Shown: in pieces, positions 1 to 10,424 of the stretch | Position numbering within the stretch: the first letter of the stretch is position 1 | Layout: each line of letters starts with the position of its first letter | From: Gremmenia infestans | Lineage: Eukaryota > Ascomycota > Leotiomycetes > Helotiales > Hamatocanthoscyphaceae | Assembly: GCA_032629725.1 (NCBI GenBank) | Contig: JAFEVB010000004.1 | Location: 248,001-312,000 of the forward strand | DNA: 64,000 bases | Direction of reading: 5' to 3' | Notes under the pieces: model-generated | Databases searched by the model: none | The model's input: the letters and a program-made list of their open reading frames with translations, nothing else | What the model was told of the DNA's origin: nothing | Translations under genes and position numbers: made by a program

Positions 1-442
1 TGCCTAGCTAGAATCATTTCTTTGCTATATACACACACTACACTGCCTTATCCCGACATTTATTCTAGACTTACTTCTCAAATCCCATCTTCTGCTATTC
101 CTTTATACCTACAACCCTGACACTAAACAGGAACAAAGCTATTATTTACTACTTTAGACTTTTATCTCTAAACAGTGCTGGAGAATATAATATACATAGC
201 CCGCCGAATTACAATACATATTCCCAACTATCTTTACATACACCACTAACGATCAAGCATCCACATTATGTTAAAAACACTTCCTAGTCGTCAGCAGGTA
301 CCACTCCACATAACACTATATAGACCTGGCCCCTTTGCCTTTTTGGTTTGTTTTGTCTTATTGCTACGATTCTTGCGTTATACCGGCTTCATAGACTACT
401 AAAATAGGGAGGGAAATCGCAATAAATGTCTATAGATCTTAG
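1..442. other. AT-rich intergenic DNA
   Basis: No reading frame of coding character and no RNA gene is visible. It leads into the candidate LTR at 443. Confidence 0.6.
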
Positions 443-736
443 TGTTGGGATATAAGGACCGCATCGTAAACCGCATCACTAACCGCATCCTGACCTTTCT
501 AGTCATGTGATTTAGCGTAGCTTAGTTAGCGAAGAGGCATTACCTCTTTGCATCCTATAAGGATCGTAAGCAGGGTGAAGTAGGCGGTAGAATCAGTGAT
601 ATGATAACTTCTAGAGAGCTAAGTGAAAGAGGGTTGAAGCCCCTTTTAATACAGTAACGCGCCTTAGCGCCACGCCAAGCCTCGCTAAAGTCTTGGCATC
701 CACGTGCTCCACTTCCTGGATCCTCTGATCCTGACA
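443..736 (-). mobile_element. candidate solo LTR of a retrotransposon
   Basis: On the minus strand the segment starts TGTCAGGATC and ends ATATCCCAACA, giving the TG...CA ends (TGT/ACA) of an LTR. It is 294 bp long. Inside there is a TATTAAAAGG box followed by a pyrimidine-rich stretch, as in a retrotransposon promoter. No internal gag/pol region and no second LTR are present in the window. The 5 bp flanks (cttag and catat) do not match, so there is no visible target-site duplication. The LTR call is inference from the ends and the promoter-like core. Confidence 0.45.
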
Positions 737-815
737 CATATCTGATTTATATTATGCTTTTATAGATTATAGTAATATTATTTATACTATTTTCTATTAT
801 TATACTTGAAAATAA

Positions 816-1548
816 TGCTTGCGAGAGTTTGACTCGGAGGATAACATTAACGCAGATCAACCCTATATTGTACGACAGCCGGATAACCAGTTTCAACACG
901 AGGAGGCGGAGTATCCTGGGGTGGTATATGAGGTAGCATGCTCCCAAGATAGCAGAGACTTAGTCAAAGCAGTATGGACTTACATCTAATATTCAAACAC
1001 AAACATCAAGGCAGTTGTGGGGTTCGACTTTGGATACGGCAAAAGTAAGGAAGCGCGAGTATTGATGTGGCAGCCGCGGTATTTGAAAGAAGGAGAGGAA
1101 AGACTCGAAACGTTGGATGTTGAAGCAGTGATTGACTGTGAGGTACGTAATTTGTTGAGTTTGTCTAATGAAACCGGACTAACATCTGTAGCTTTTCCGA
1201 TTATTAGATGGAATCGCCACGAATACTACCAAGGCATTGCATCTTTCCCTTGATGTCTTCGCTGATGCCAAGGTAGAAGCCTTGAAATCTGAGAGGCTAC
1301 CACGCATTACGATCACATACCTAGAGCTTGCGGAGTTTTTGGAGAAAGCGGAGAGACTGCAACTAATAAAACAACCACCATTTGGGGAGGCAAGCACCAG
1401 AAAGAAATCGAGTCGGCGAACCAAGAAGAGGAGGCGTCCTTCAACTCTAATGGAACAACTCTCTTCTGATAGAGAGACGGAATATCGCAATGCAGAAAGA
1501 AAGGTGGAAGGGCGCGCGGTCGCCGAGGATAGTGACTTCCATGATTAG
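816..1548 (+). pseudogene. 5'-truncated, stop-interrupted copy of a fungal accessory gene
   Basis: A single frame runs through CLREFDSED..., then YPGVVYEVACSQ..., then VVGFDFGYGKSKEARVLMWQP, and is cut only by an in-frame TAA at 987-989. An intron (1143-1191, gtacgt...tgtag) joins DCE to LFRLLDGIATNTTKALHLSLDVF. The product ends with a basic RRTKKRRR stretch and an acidic tail. The blocks before and after the TAA read as one protein, so the TAA looks like a point mutation. No ATG is available upstream in this frame (TAA at 813-815), so the N-terminal part is missing. I associate the arrangement with a multi-copy Pezizomycotina family of unknown function, from memory of similar sequences only. 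Confidence 0.55.
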
Positions 1549-1743
1549 ACTAGCGGTGGTATTGATATGCTGGAAAGGAGACAGACCTGCAGGACAAGGA
1601 AAGGAGACAGATAAGTACCAAGCTGCCAGGCCTTAATACATTGGAGAAGTGTCTAATTGGGATCTGCATAAATTGAACTAACATAGTACCTATATACACT
1701 CCTCCTTCCACTTTCGACCTCTATCGAAGATGGATTCGACATC

Positions 1744-2774
1744 CTAGCACATCAAATTCCAAATAAAGAATTCAGGCGTTCCGTTCCAACGTTCAGGCTG
1801 TGGGCTTGAAATGGTCTCTACTGTTTCCTCTGCTATCGTCTTTTCGTGCCCAGTTCGAGATTTTCTCCCCTGAGCGTCGTGAGCGTCGCGTCGAGCAATC
1901 TTGCGGGCATGTGCGAGCTCCTGCTCCTGTAGCCGCCATCTCCGCTCTTCTCTTCTCTCTTCTGCAGCTGCTTCTTGATCCCGAACTCGTTGTCGTCTTA
2001 TTTCCCTCCGCAATTGCGCGGCCGCTTGAAGATCCTCTTGTGTTGCTTGCCTCTGCTGTCGGCTTTCCTCCGCGGCGTTCCGCTGTTCTTGGCTGCGCTT
2101 TTGGTTATGTTCCTTCTTGCTGGCCTTTGACATTTTCATCTGGCTTAGCTGTTGGCATCCAGATTCCACTCGTTTGCGAAGCAAGAGGGCTGAAGTCGAG
2201 CTTAAATCATTTGTCGGCCATCCTTGCATAGCCATCCATTGTTGCTATAATTAGAAGTTAGCCATCTTTGTGAATAATCTACGATAGATGGATTGCCAAC
2301 TATATCTTGGAGACCTGAATGATAATCAGATCCAGCCACACGCTCTATTACAGATATAATGCGAGATGTACAATCTCCTAGGCGCTGCATCGTCGCTTCA
2401 AGCACAGGTTCTCGGTGTACCGCAGCATTCCGAATCACGCGTGAGGCATACAGATCCAAGATGAAGTCGTCTCGCTGCTCTGGAGTTATTCCGGTGCTCG
2501 CAATAACTGACTTATGGTCCTGGCAGTAACGTATGATCTCTTCAACGAGAGCTGGGAGTTCTGCTGCTTGGTAGCAGAGCAAATTTCGTCTCTCTAATAT
2601 TTCTGCGCAGAACTTTCGGCAGAACAGAAAGAGAGACAATTCTAGCTTGTCTTGCAACTCGCATAGCAAGAGATGATTGTGCACGAATCTGCCATGGTTA
2701 GCACATGCCGGCGATACAGGATAGACAGACTTCTTGATACCGCATGTCCCCACGCGACTTTTGGCTTTCCCCAT
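1744..2774 (-). CDS. hypothetical protein with R-x4-H (HEPN-like) motif and coiled coil
   Basis: Two exons are proposed: 2774 down to about 2293, then from 2254, joined by a 38 bp intron (gtagat...ttatag) that keeps phase 0. The ATG at 2772-2774 opens MGKAKSRVG. The N-terminal half is predicted helical and contains VIRNAAVHREP. R-N-A-A-V-H fits the R-x4-H signature of HEPN ribonucleases, with a polar residue after the Arg. The C-terminal half, about residues 175-310, is a highly charged Arg/Glu/Gln-rich coiled coil. I do not recognise the family. The protein at 7545-8975 carries a matching RHCAVHRRP motif followed by a coiled coil, so the two may be distant paralogues. If the intron is not used, the protein stops at 2202 after 190 residues. 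HEPN membership is inference. Confidence 0.6.
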
Positions 2775-3360
2775 GTTGTAGGATTGAGATGCTTAGAGCT
2801 TCTATTGACAAGTTGAGATTATGTGGCTTACGAGTACTTCTCTAAGACATCCGAACCCTTTATTGGGAATCAATTCAGATTGAATTTCAGTTACTCCTTT
2901 ATAGTTAGCGAGAGCTTGGGCCTTCTTTCAGCTTTCACAGTGCGTGGATGTCTTTAAGGACATAAGGTTCCGGAGCACACGTCCGCGCTCAGCACGGTCA
3001 ATAGCTTATGCACCCGGTGTGGATGATATCATGACCTATGCCCCCGCGCTCAATGCAATCTGGGGCCTTGGCTTTCATTGGGAATGTCGTGCTGCCGTAG
3101 CAAAAGCTAGGACATGGCGAGCTATGGATTTTGACCGCATCCGGCCATGCTGAGCTGCAAACGGATCGACATCTTAGTCCCCGCTTAAATCTAGCTACAG
3201 TGTGCGACGTTTGCAGGTTAGCTACGGCCATATATACTTGCCCTGATGCTATTGCCGTGGAAAGCGCACCGTCATTGACAATTAGCATTCGGATCTACTT
3301 ACAGCTCTCTGTCATAATTGTAGTCACGTGTTCTTATTCGAGACGTCCCTTGTGATCTCA
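2775..3360. other. divergent intergenic region
   Basis: Lies between the minus-strand HEPN-like gene and the plus-strand BTB gene, so it should hold both promoters. No convincing ORF or repeat was found. Confidence 0.6.
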
Positions 3361-4563
3361 ATGGAAGCGATAGTGAACGAGCCACGTTCAGAGGTACACT
3401 CCAACAAGCCACGCACTTACATTCAAATCTGACATCGACTCTAGAGTGCGGAGTCAGACAGTACTCATTTGCCTATTGCAACAAGGGAATCGATCGTACT
3501 TGATGCAGATGGAGATGCTATACTTGATGCTGAGGACGTCGGAAGCAATAAAACCTTCGAGTTCCGGATTTCCACCAAAGTCCTCAGCCTAGCTTCACCG
3601 GTTTTTGCGAAACTTTTTGGGCCAAATTTTTTGGAAGGAAGCAGACTTAACCGCGCGGAATGCCCTCATATCAAACTCTACGATGATGATCCTTGCGCGT
3701 TGGAAGTGATCCTCAAAAGCCTGCACTATCAGGGAGTCGATCAACTCAGCACTATTGACGCTGAGATGCTGGCAACTATCGCCGTCCACTGCGACAAGTA
3801 CGACTGCATCAATGCATTCAACCCGTTGATTTCCTTCCGATTCACGAACCTTGAGCACACAGCCAACTCGTCAGAGGATTTTGGCTTCTTAATCTTAACG
3901 GCTTACCTTCTCGATAATCCCATACTTTTCACGGCGATATCTGCGAAAGCTGTGACAGACTCGACGCAGGCGTTTTCTCTAGCATGGAAGGATCATGACA
4001 TCCTAGATATTTTACCAAATATTATCGAGAGTATGTACCAGTGAAAGAGCGCCTCAATAGACTGTGGCTAATCTCCTGCAGATCGGATCATCACGCAGAG
4101 GGAGCAATTGCTGGGAGAATTGCATACGGCTCTTCAGTCTGTAGAGTCTTCACTGCGTCAAAACAAAGCAGGCTACGATATTCAACGAGTTGTTTGTATG
4201 AGCTGTGGAAGAGTCCATCCTATGGAAGCGAAGAAGTGCCACCCATGTAATAATGCTGTGCTGCACCAGAAACATTGCACCAGCGACACTCGCATTGCAG
4301 AATATTTTGCCATTCTGGCTCAGGAGGAACTGTGGCCTTCTGTAACTCCTTTTAATCTCTACTCGGTCTCAGACCTTGTCACTCGATTCGACTGCATGGT
4401 ATCTGATCTCAGACACTCTTGCGCAGCTGGGAGTAGGTGTCCCTTGGAGACTGGACTCAGGGATCTTTCTTGCAAGGTACACCACATTGAGGAGACCACC
4501 AGGGGTATTTGTTTACGCTGCGTTAAGACGGAGCAGGAGAGTACAGTATGCAAGTGTAAATAG
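3361..4563 (+). CDS. BTB/POZ domain protein with C-terminal CxxC-CxxC tail
   Basis: Proposed exons are 3361-3393, 3445-4030 and 4082-4563. Donors are gtacac and gtatgt, acceptors ctctag and ctgcag, and phases agree. The start is the ATG at 3361, because the longer open frame downstream lacks an ATG start. A BTB/POZ fold covers roughly residues 15-120: a strand with FEFRISTKVLSLASPVFAKLF, then acidic IKLYDDDP, then EVILKSLHYQGV and CDKYDC. In fungal BTB proteins this domain mediates dimerisation and often Cullin-3 or chromatin contacts. After it come a helical segment (REQLLGELHTALQ) and CMSC...CHPC, which could bind zinc, plus further Cys near the end (CLRC, CKC). No DNA-binding domain is visible. 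Another BTB gene with the same layout lies at 6560-7428 on the opposite strand. Confidence 0.8.
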
Positions 4564-5072
4564 AACCTACGGCTTGGACTGTGATGTATTTGATGTCTAA
4601 GCAACACATGAATCTATATAGAGCATCTCAAATCTGGCAGAGGAGCTTCCTCTATGCTCAATTTCTTGTGCGTAGTCCTTTACGGATTATTCCGGACTTT
4701 GCGGCCCCTCAGAATCGACGACTGGAAGATGGATTCACTTCGGCAGACAGTGAGCAACATCCTACCTCTTCTAGGCATGCAGGATATAGTCGATAAAGAC
4801 GACCTAACGACTTAAGCCTCTGCATTGCCAACACCGGTGAGTTCTGATATCCCGCCGAACTTATTCTATTGTACTAACATTGCCCTGTTCTAACACATCT
4901 AGTAAAGATAAAGGGGAAGGAGTGCCTTAGATCCTGTCGCCTTCTTTTCTAAAGAGAGGACGATAAAGAGGAGGACAATGACGTGTCCTCATAAAAGACT
5001 CCTCCATCCGCAGATACTGTCCCACGAAAATCATATCGTCTGGGGCTTGGTACGAAACGATCATACCAAGGC
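4564..5072. other. intergenic region, possible 5' part of the next reading frame
   Basis: The frame of the ORF at 5073 stays open upstream to about 4999 (KTPPSADTVPRKSYRLGLGTK) but has no ATG there, so a spliced upstream exon may lie here. Otherwise nothing is recognisable. Confidence 0.4.
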
Positions 5073-6338
5073 ATGCAAAATAGGCGCAATAGGGAAGGGA
5101 GGTCACACAAAAGGCTAAAGTACACCATTCGGGAGGTGATTGGTTCTACAGACACCATCAGCGATGCCGCGTCGAAGATCCTGACCGAAATTGTCTATAA
5201 TGCGATTTCTGCAGGCTTAGCTGTCGATTCCTGTTCCGTCGAGAACCTTCTCACCAATAGCCTAACAGCTGAGACTACGGCGGCGGAGATGACTGTCATG
5301 TCTATGAATAATCACACAAATGCCAACTCCGCTTTGCAAAATAACACTACCTCCAGTTCGCTCCCACCAACCGAGCATGCGCAATGGAAGCGGCAAGTGC
5401 TTGTTGATTCTAGTAGTACCTTAGAAGATGTTCTGGAGGCCCTTACAACGCAGAATATCGAGCGCGTGGCCGCGGGGATTCCAGGTAAATGTCCCGCGCT
5501 TACGAACACCGAACCGGAGAGGAGAGATGCGAAAGGTGTGGAATGTGAAAATGGGGAACTTCTCACGGAGACTACTTTCTCAAAGGAACTACGAGAAGAG
5601 AATGACGAGAAGGTTCTTGAGGTTCTCAGTGGAATAAAAGATCTAGGTGTAGTGGTCCCTATAAGAGCCGGTTTCGATACAATGGCTCAAGCAACCCAAC
5701 TCTGCCAAAGGCCACCAGAGGACAGTTCCAAAGATGTCCTAGGACTGCGGTCAAAAGTGACTTCTCCTGTTCCAAACATTTGCCAAGAGCCTTTTGAACA
5801 TATAAATAAGCCATCACTTCCAATCGAGCCTCTGAATCGAAAGTTCTCTGGTAGATGAGGGTCCCGAATTAGTGACTATTCTGGCCAAGCCACCGCTGTT
5901 TCAACCAGAGCATTTTGCACCTGGACGACCGATTTCCCAAGCTGAAATACCAGATGGGAACCTTGAGTTTCATAACCAAGAAGTTCCACATGCTCATATG
6001 CTCTTAATCTTTCGTGAACTAGACAAGAGAGAGCGCATGAGACCTATCCCTGGGGGTCAATTGGATTACACAGATCCGCACGAGAGAAAAATTTCTATAT
6101 AGCAACGCTTCGTAATGGCCAGCTCTTCCACTGGCCCAAAGACCTCGTCTCACATGATGATCTGAAGAGGCTCAACCATCCAAGAGAGTTACAGAGGCTG
6201 CCAAAAGGTATAGAGGATACCAATCAGGTACATGGAATCAGAGAGAAGACATCACTAAAACAGGCAAAAGAAAGGAAGAGGCAGCGTTCAAGTTTTACAG
6301 AAGACACTATTATTGTATTTAACAGGCTCCTGCTATAA
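5073..6338 (+). pseudogene. hypothetical reading frame broken by two frameshifts
   Basis: Three consecutive open segments read as one protein. Segment 1 is 5073 to about 5857 (ending PLNRKFSGR). Segment 2 begins near 5836 in the +1 frame (SSLVDEGPELVTILAKPP) and runs to 6102 (ending HERKISI). Segment 3, back in the first frame, begins near 6090 (NFYIATLRNGQLFHWPKDL) and stops at 6336-6338. The second shift falls in an A-rich run, gagagaaaaattt. The two shifts are opposite in sign, as expected of two indels. No splice sites at the breaks would repair the frame convincingly. The product is hydrophilic and its family is unknown to me. It could be a decayed gene, or intact with assembly errors. 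Confidence 0.45.
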
Positions 6339-6559
6339 CACGGCTTCATTGGGACTACCATATTGCATGGTGTTATATTTTGTCCCGAATTGAGCCATGA
6401 GATACAGCTGGCACGAAGTACTAACGGGAAAGATCATGTATTATATTTTCGACTTCAAATATAGGCACAGCCCCTCTGCTCCCACCGTCTCAAAACCTGC
6501 ATTGATAACGGAGAACCTGACTCGTGCCTTCATCTACTAAAGAGCTCATCCAAGTCTCA

Positions 6560-7428
6560 TCAATGTGTCAGTGAAATCCCTCCCTTGCCGCAGTTGAGAC
6601 AGCGCGCCTGGATTGCTTCGGCAGTCTGGTTTGGACCACAGGAGGAACAATGACCTCTCAGTGGGGCGTTAACGAGCAGCTGAAGTACATCGAAAGCGAA
6701 CTCCGGTACATCCTGTAGCATAGCTCGCAAAATTTCAAGATCGGTACTGTGCATCATGTCTCGAAATTTAATTCTAGCATACTCGACAGCGATGGCCCGT
6801 AAGGCGTTGGTTGGTGTAGGTACAGTGTAGACAGCTGAAACCACAGATAGGTATTCTTCTGGTGTAGGACCTTGGTCAAGCGTAGATCTGAACTTCTTCT
6901 GTGCAAGCCTCATCAAAGTCGGTATATTGTATTTATCAGCCAAGTTATATGTTAGGACTTGAGCCCGTAACTGTAGAGACAGCCCTTTGCTCTCGTTGAT
7001 CGGTTCGTTATATTTGCCGGTATAGAAGTATTTTAACATTATTTCGACTGAGACCGGATCATCGTCATCTAGATCAATGACACCTGTATGTGCTTCCTAC
7101 AAGAGTAAGATTTCGAGCCGGATAATGATCATTCTCGAAATACTGACGTTGAAGCCTGTCATACATGCTGCATGCAAAACTTTCGATTGGGAGCAAACAA
7201 TAACGCGATGAACTTTCCAAGATCTATCGCGACATTTAATGGTCAGATCGGAATAGGTATCATTATCGAAACACCTGTCTCATATCAGCCACGGCCCGTC
7301 TCTATACAAAGTGAGCACACCGTGTAATAGTATTGACGACACTCTGTACCTGGGGCATCATTCAATGTTTGTTGGCTAAGGGGTTCAATTAGTACGGCAG
7401 ATTTATGTATGATGCTGGGTGTCAACAT
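6560..7428 (-). CDS. BTB/POZ domain protein with C-terminal CxxC-CxxC tail
   Basis: Three exons are proposed on the minus strand: 7428-7343, 7274-7148 and 7096-6560 (donors gtgtcg and gtcagt, acceptors gacag and ttgtag), giving 249 aa. The BTB core is very clear: TYSDLTIKCRDRSWKVHRVIVCSQS, HAACMTGF, EAHTGVIDLDDDDPVSVEIMLKYFYTGKY, then LADKYNIPTLMRLAQKKF. The C-terminus carries CSSCGPNQ...CLNC, a possible zinc-binding tail. The first exon and its ATG are the least certain part. Fungal BTB proteins of this size are common expanded families without assigned function. The start is about 115 bp from the divergent gene at 7545, so they probably share a promoter. Confidence 0.8.
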
Positions 7429-7544
7429 CGCGGGGTTTTAAGCTTCAAAAATGAGGTCCGTGCACGATAATCGTGAGCATATGAATATGGAGCTTCACCA
7501 TATAGCAGCTCCACCAACAGTGATTGTGTCCAGATGCTTTCGTT

Positions 7545-8975
7545 ATGTCCTCAGACGCCACCATGTCAGATTTAGACCTTGACAAGAAGCTGGTGTATCT
7601 TGCTTATCGCGATATTTTCAAAGATAAACTCGCAAAGCTAAGGAAGCGGAGTAAGGTACGCAATGTCGTGGAGAAGCACAAAGATCACCTCCACCATATG
7701 CAACTCGCCGATTCAATAGATACAGAGAAAATCTGCAGGATTTTGGGAGATCTTCTAGCAGCGCGACTTTTCGAATCAGAGTCAATAGCTAAGGCTACTT
7801 TTCCAACACTCTTCTCTCCTAGAGAGTCAGGAAACGATACAGCGCTGATTGTGAAGTGCGTCGACGACGATTTCGATCGCGAATGTGGACAGAGAGTCGG
7901 GAAAAATCCCGACGCCCTTCCTTCCCTAGATATCCATATACCAAAAGACGCCTCCCTAGAGAGTGCTCCGCCGGTTATACAGCATCGCATTGACAAAAAA
8001 TCTGGCCGTGTGAGAAAGCCTACTCGAGCCACGACAAACCCTACAGGAGCTATACTTCAAGTGGGATATACTGTGCCAAAGGAAGCCTTCCTCGAAGGTA
8101 TAGAAATAAGTCTTCCTAATAATTCTTCTCGGAGTATTACGCCAACTACGACTATCTTTGCAGACAGAGAGAAGGGCCAAAATGTCCTAAAACGTAAACG
8201 CGATTCCGACATTACACCAACAAATCCTACGTATCTTCCTTCCAGGCTTCAGCATTTGATCCTTACCCAAACTCAACGACTGCTGGAGGAATGCTGCTAT
8301 ACCTTCGCTGAAAAGTGGTTTCCGTCCATGTTGGAGGCCAACGGCTGGGATGCGCCCGAGGCGGTGGAACTAAACAAGTGGTGGAAGGTCCTCTCGAAGT
8401 GTGATATCCCTTCGATAGCTATTACATTAAGTCAGGGTCAGTCGCTGGTAGTTCTGTTCAGGCGCGCTATATCTATCCGGCACTGTGCTGTTCATCGCCG
8501 CCCACAGATTCCTGTCAACAAAGTTGAAGAGATGGTTCGAAACGCCTGGTTGCTTTCTCAAGCACTGCAAGACGACTTGCGCGCTACGCAGCTCCTACAC
8601 TGGTGCAAGGAATTGGAAAGCCTCGTTGCACACTTGGAATTAAGTACAAACTCGCAGAGAGAGGCGGCAGAAGCTGAGCTCCGGAACATACAGAACGCAA
8701 AGGTTGAAACAGAGGAGAGGCTGGCTAAATTAGAGCTACGTGCAAGCCAGTTGACCCAGTCTTTAAAAGCGGAGGGCAGAACTCACCAACCAATCGATGT
8801 CGAGGCCTTGCGGCACCTGGAAGAGGCACTTAGAAGGCCAGCTCCGACCGAAACTCTGTCTGTCATTGCCCAGGATCAAGTTTGGCAGTGGATAGAGAGC
8901 AGTTTGGGCATGATAACTATTCTCAAGCGCGCTGCAAACCGTACTTTTTCACAAGGAATGTCAAGATATTCCTAA
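7545..8975 (+). CDS. hypothetical protein with R-x4-H (HEPN-like) motif and C-terminal coiled coil
   Basis: A single uninterrupted frame of 476 aa opens at MSSDATMSDLDL; an earlier in-frame GTG was not used. Residues 1-225 are hydrophilic and include a basic patch (KRKRDS). The middle, about residues 240-360, is helical and contains a conserved-looking block (SLVVLFRRAISIRHCAVHRRPQI). R-H-C-A-V-H fits the R-x4-H motif of HEPN nucleases. Residues of about 375-430 form a coiled coil (REAAEAELRNIQNAKVETEERLAKLE). No family is recognised with certainty. It is divergent from the BTB gene at 6560-7428. The HEPN assignment is inference from one motif and its helical setting. Confidence 0.75.
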   Translation: MSSDATMSDLDLDKKLVYLAYRDIFKDKLAKLRKRSKVRNVVEKHKDHLHHMQLADSIDTEKICRILGDLLAARLFESESIAKATFPTLFSPRESGNDTALIVKCVDDDFDRECGQRVGKNPDALPSLDIHIPKDASLESAPPVIQHRIDKKSGRVRKPTRATTNPTGAILQVGYTVPKEAFLEGIEISLPNNSSRSITPTTTIFADREKGQNVLKRKRDSDITPTNPTYLPSRLQHLILTQTQRLLEECCYTFAEKWFPSMLEANGWDAPEAVELNKWWKVLSKCDIPSIAITLSQGQSLVVLFRRAISIRHCAVHRRPQIPVNKVEEMVRNAWLLSQALQDDLRATQLLHWCKELESLVAHLELSTNSQREAAEAELRNIQNAKVETEERLAKLELRASQLTQSLKAEGRTHQPIDVEALRHLEEALRRPAPTETLSVIAQDQVWQWIESSLGMITILKRAANRTFSQGMSRYS

Positions 8976-10424
8976 GGCATTATTGATATAGGATGTGGTT
9001 TAAATTATTCTTATTCCACCAAGTGGACACCCACCTTCCAGTGTGCACTTATCCCCAGTGGCAAAGAGTGTTATGGCAAGTCGTCGTCACGGCCACAAGT
9101 GTGAAGAAACGCGGTAAAGCAGGCTGGCAGCAGGATTTGAGCGAAATTACCAACAACCGCCGGATTGATTTGCAGGCCCCTTACAGTGGCGTATTTTGTC
9201 TATTCAAAGGAACGTTGCCTTGTCGTGGCCTTACCTCCTTCCTAGCCCATCATTGATTGACCGAGGGCGGTGTTGGAAGAATACTGGTGATTGGTCCAGC
9301 CACCGGGTCTTAGTAGAGGAACATAAGTAACGGCTATATCTATCTATCAAAGCTTTAGTCTCGAGGGTTTGAGTTTTATTGTACCTGGCCCTAAAGTTAG
9401 TTCGAAAATTATCTAAATCATGTTTTTCAAGTCTATTATATAGAAATTTTGGCAGACCGTTTATCAACTGCCTTGTTCGAAATACAGTTTGATCAATAAT
9501 AGCAAGGTATTTTCCGGCTCTTTATAATGCTGCCTAGGCTTGTTCCCTCAAATCCGTAGAATAATAACAGTCCCATTAGCCTGTCGGGTACTTTACTCCC
9601 AATATCAATAATTGGCTTCTTTATCGCAATAGGTAAGTCTATGTAGGGGGGACAGGTACACAAAATACTGATGGTAACTTTATGATGCATAGGTCTAATA
9701 ATTCTACCTATCGTGACCCAAACAAGCGGAGAGAGAACACACGTAGACCCAAACGAAAGAGAATCAACGGCTCAAACAAAAGAACCACACAAATGGCCGT
9801 ACCTAGTCGAGCATTAGATATGGCAGGCAGATGCTAGCATGCGGAAATGGTCTGGTGGTGGAATTACAGAGAAGCTTTGATTCTCAATGAGCATTCATTC
9901 GTTCTACTCCAAAGCCCTGAGTCTTAGTATGCATGACATGTATTTGCAAACCATCAAGCCATTACACAAGTATGCCAACCACGCAACTCAAAGCACAGAA
10001 GATCCATCATAAGTCCATCCACTTTAGCCTAGCATTATGAGCTCCACTAGCAGTCTCTTATCTTAGTAGAAGTCGTAATACGACATGGGTATAGAACGCC
10101 GGCCTCAAGCATCACTTTTCGCGACGCCTTCGCATAAGTTCCATTTATGGGCTTCTTATGGTCTTAACATCTTGGTACCGCTGAAAGAGCCTGATCAACA
10201 GAATTCCTGAGACTTTGGGCTGAGGGAATGTCATTTATGCCGAGGACTTCTTCGGGAGCGCTCCAGGAGGCCAGAAATATTTATCAAGTGATTACTCACG
10301 AAATAATGGACCGCCAGGGACTCTAGGCCAGCCTCGTGGAAAGTATACAAGATGGATAGGTAGAACAGGATATGGTAAACAAATGCGACAGGAACAATGA
10401 TATTAAAGTTATCAAGTTATTAAG
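8976..10424. other. gene-poor AT-rich stretch
   Basis: Contains only short open frames on the minus strand (9231-9467 and 9493-9690) without recognisable domains. They may be decayed transposon sequence, but nothing proves this. Confidence 0.5.

Noticed and set aside
747..947. Minus-strand ORF of 66 codons
   Set aside because: It is the antisense of the stop-interrupted accessory gene, whose plus-strand frame shows family-like blocks.
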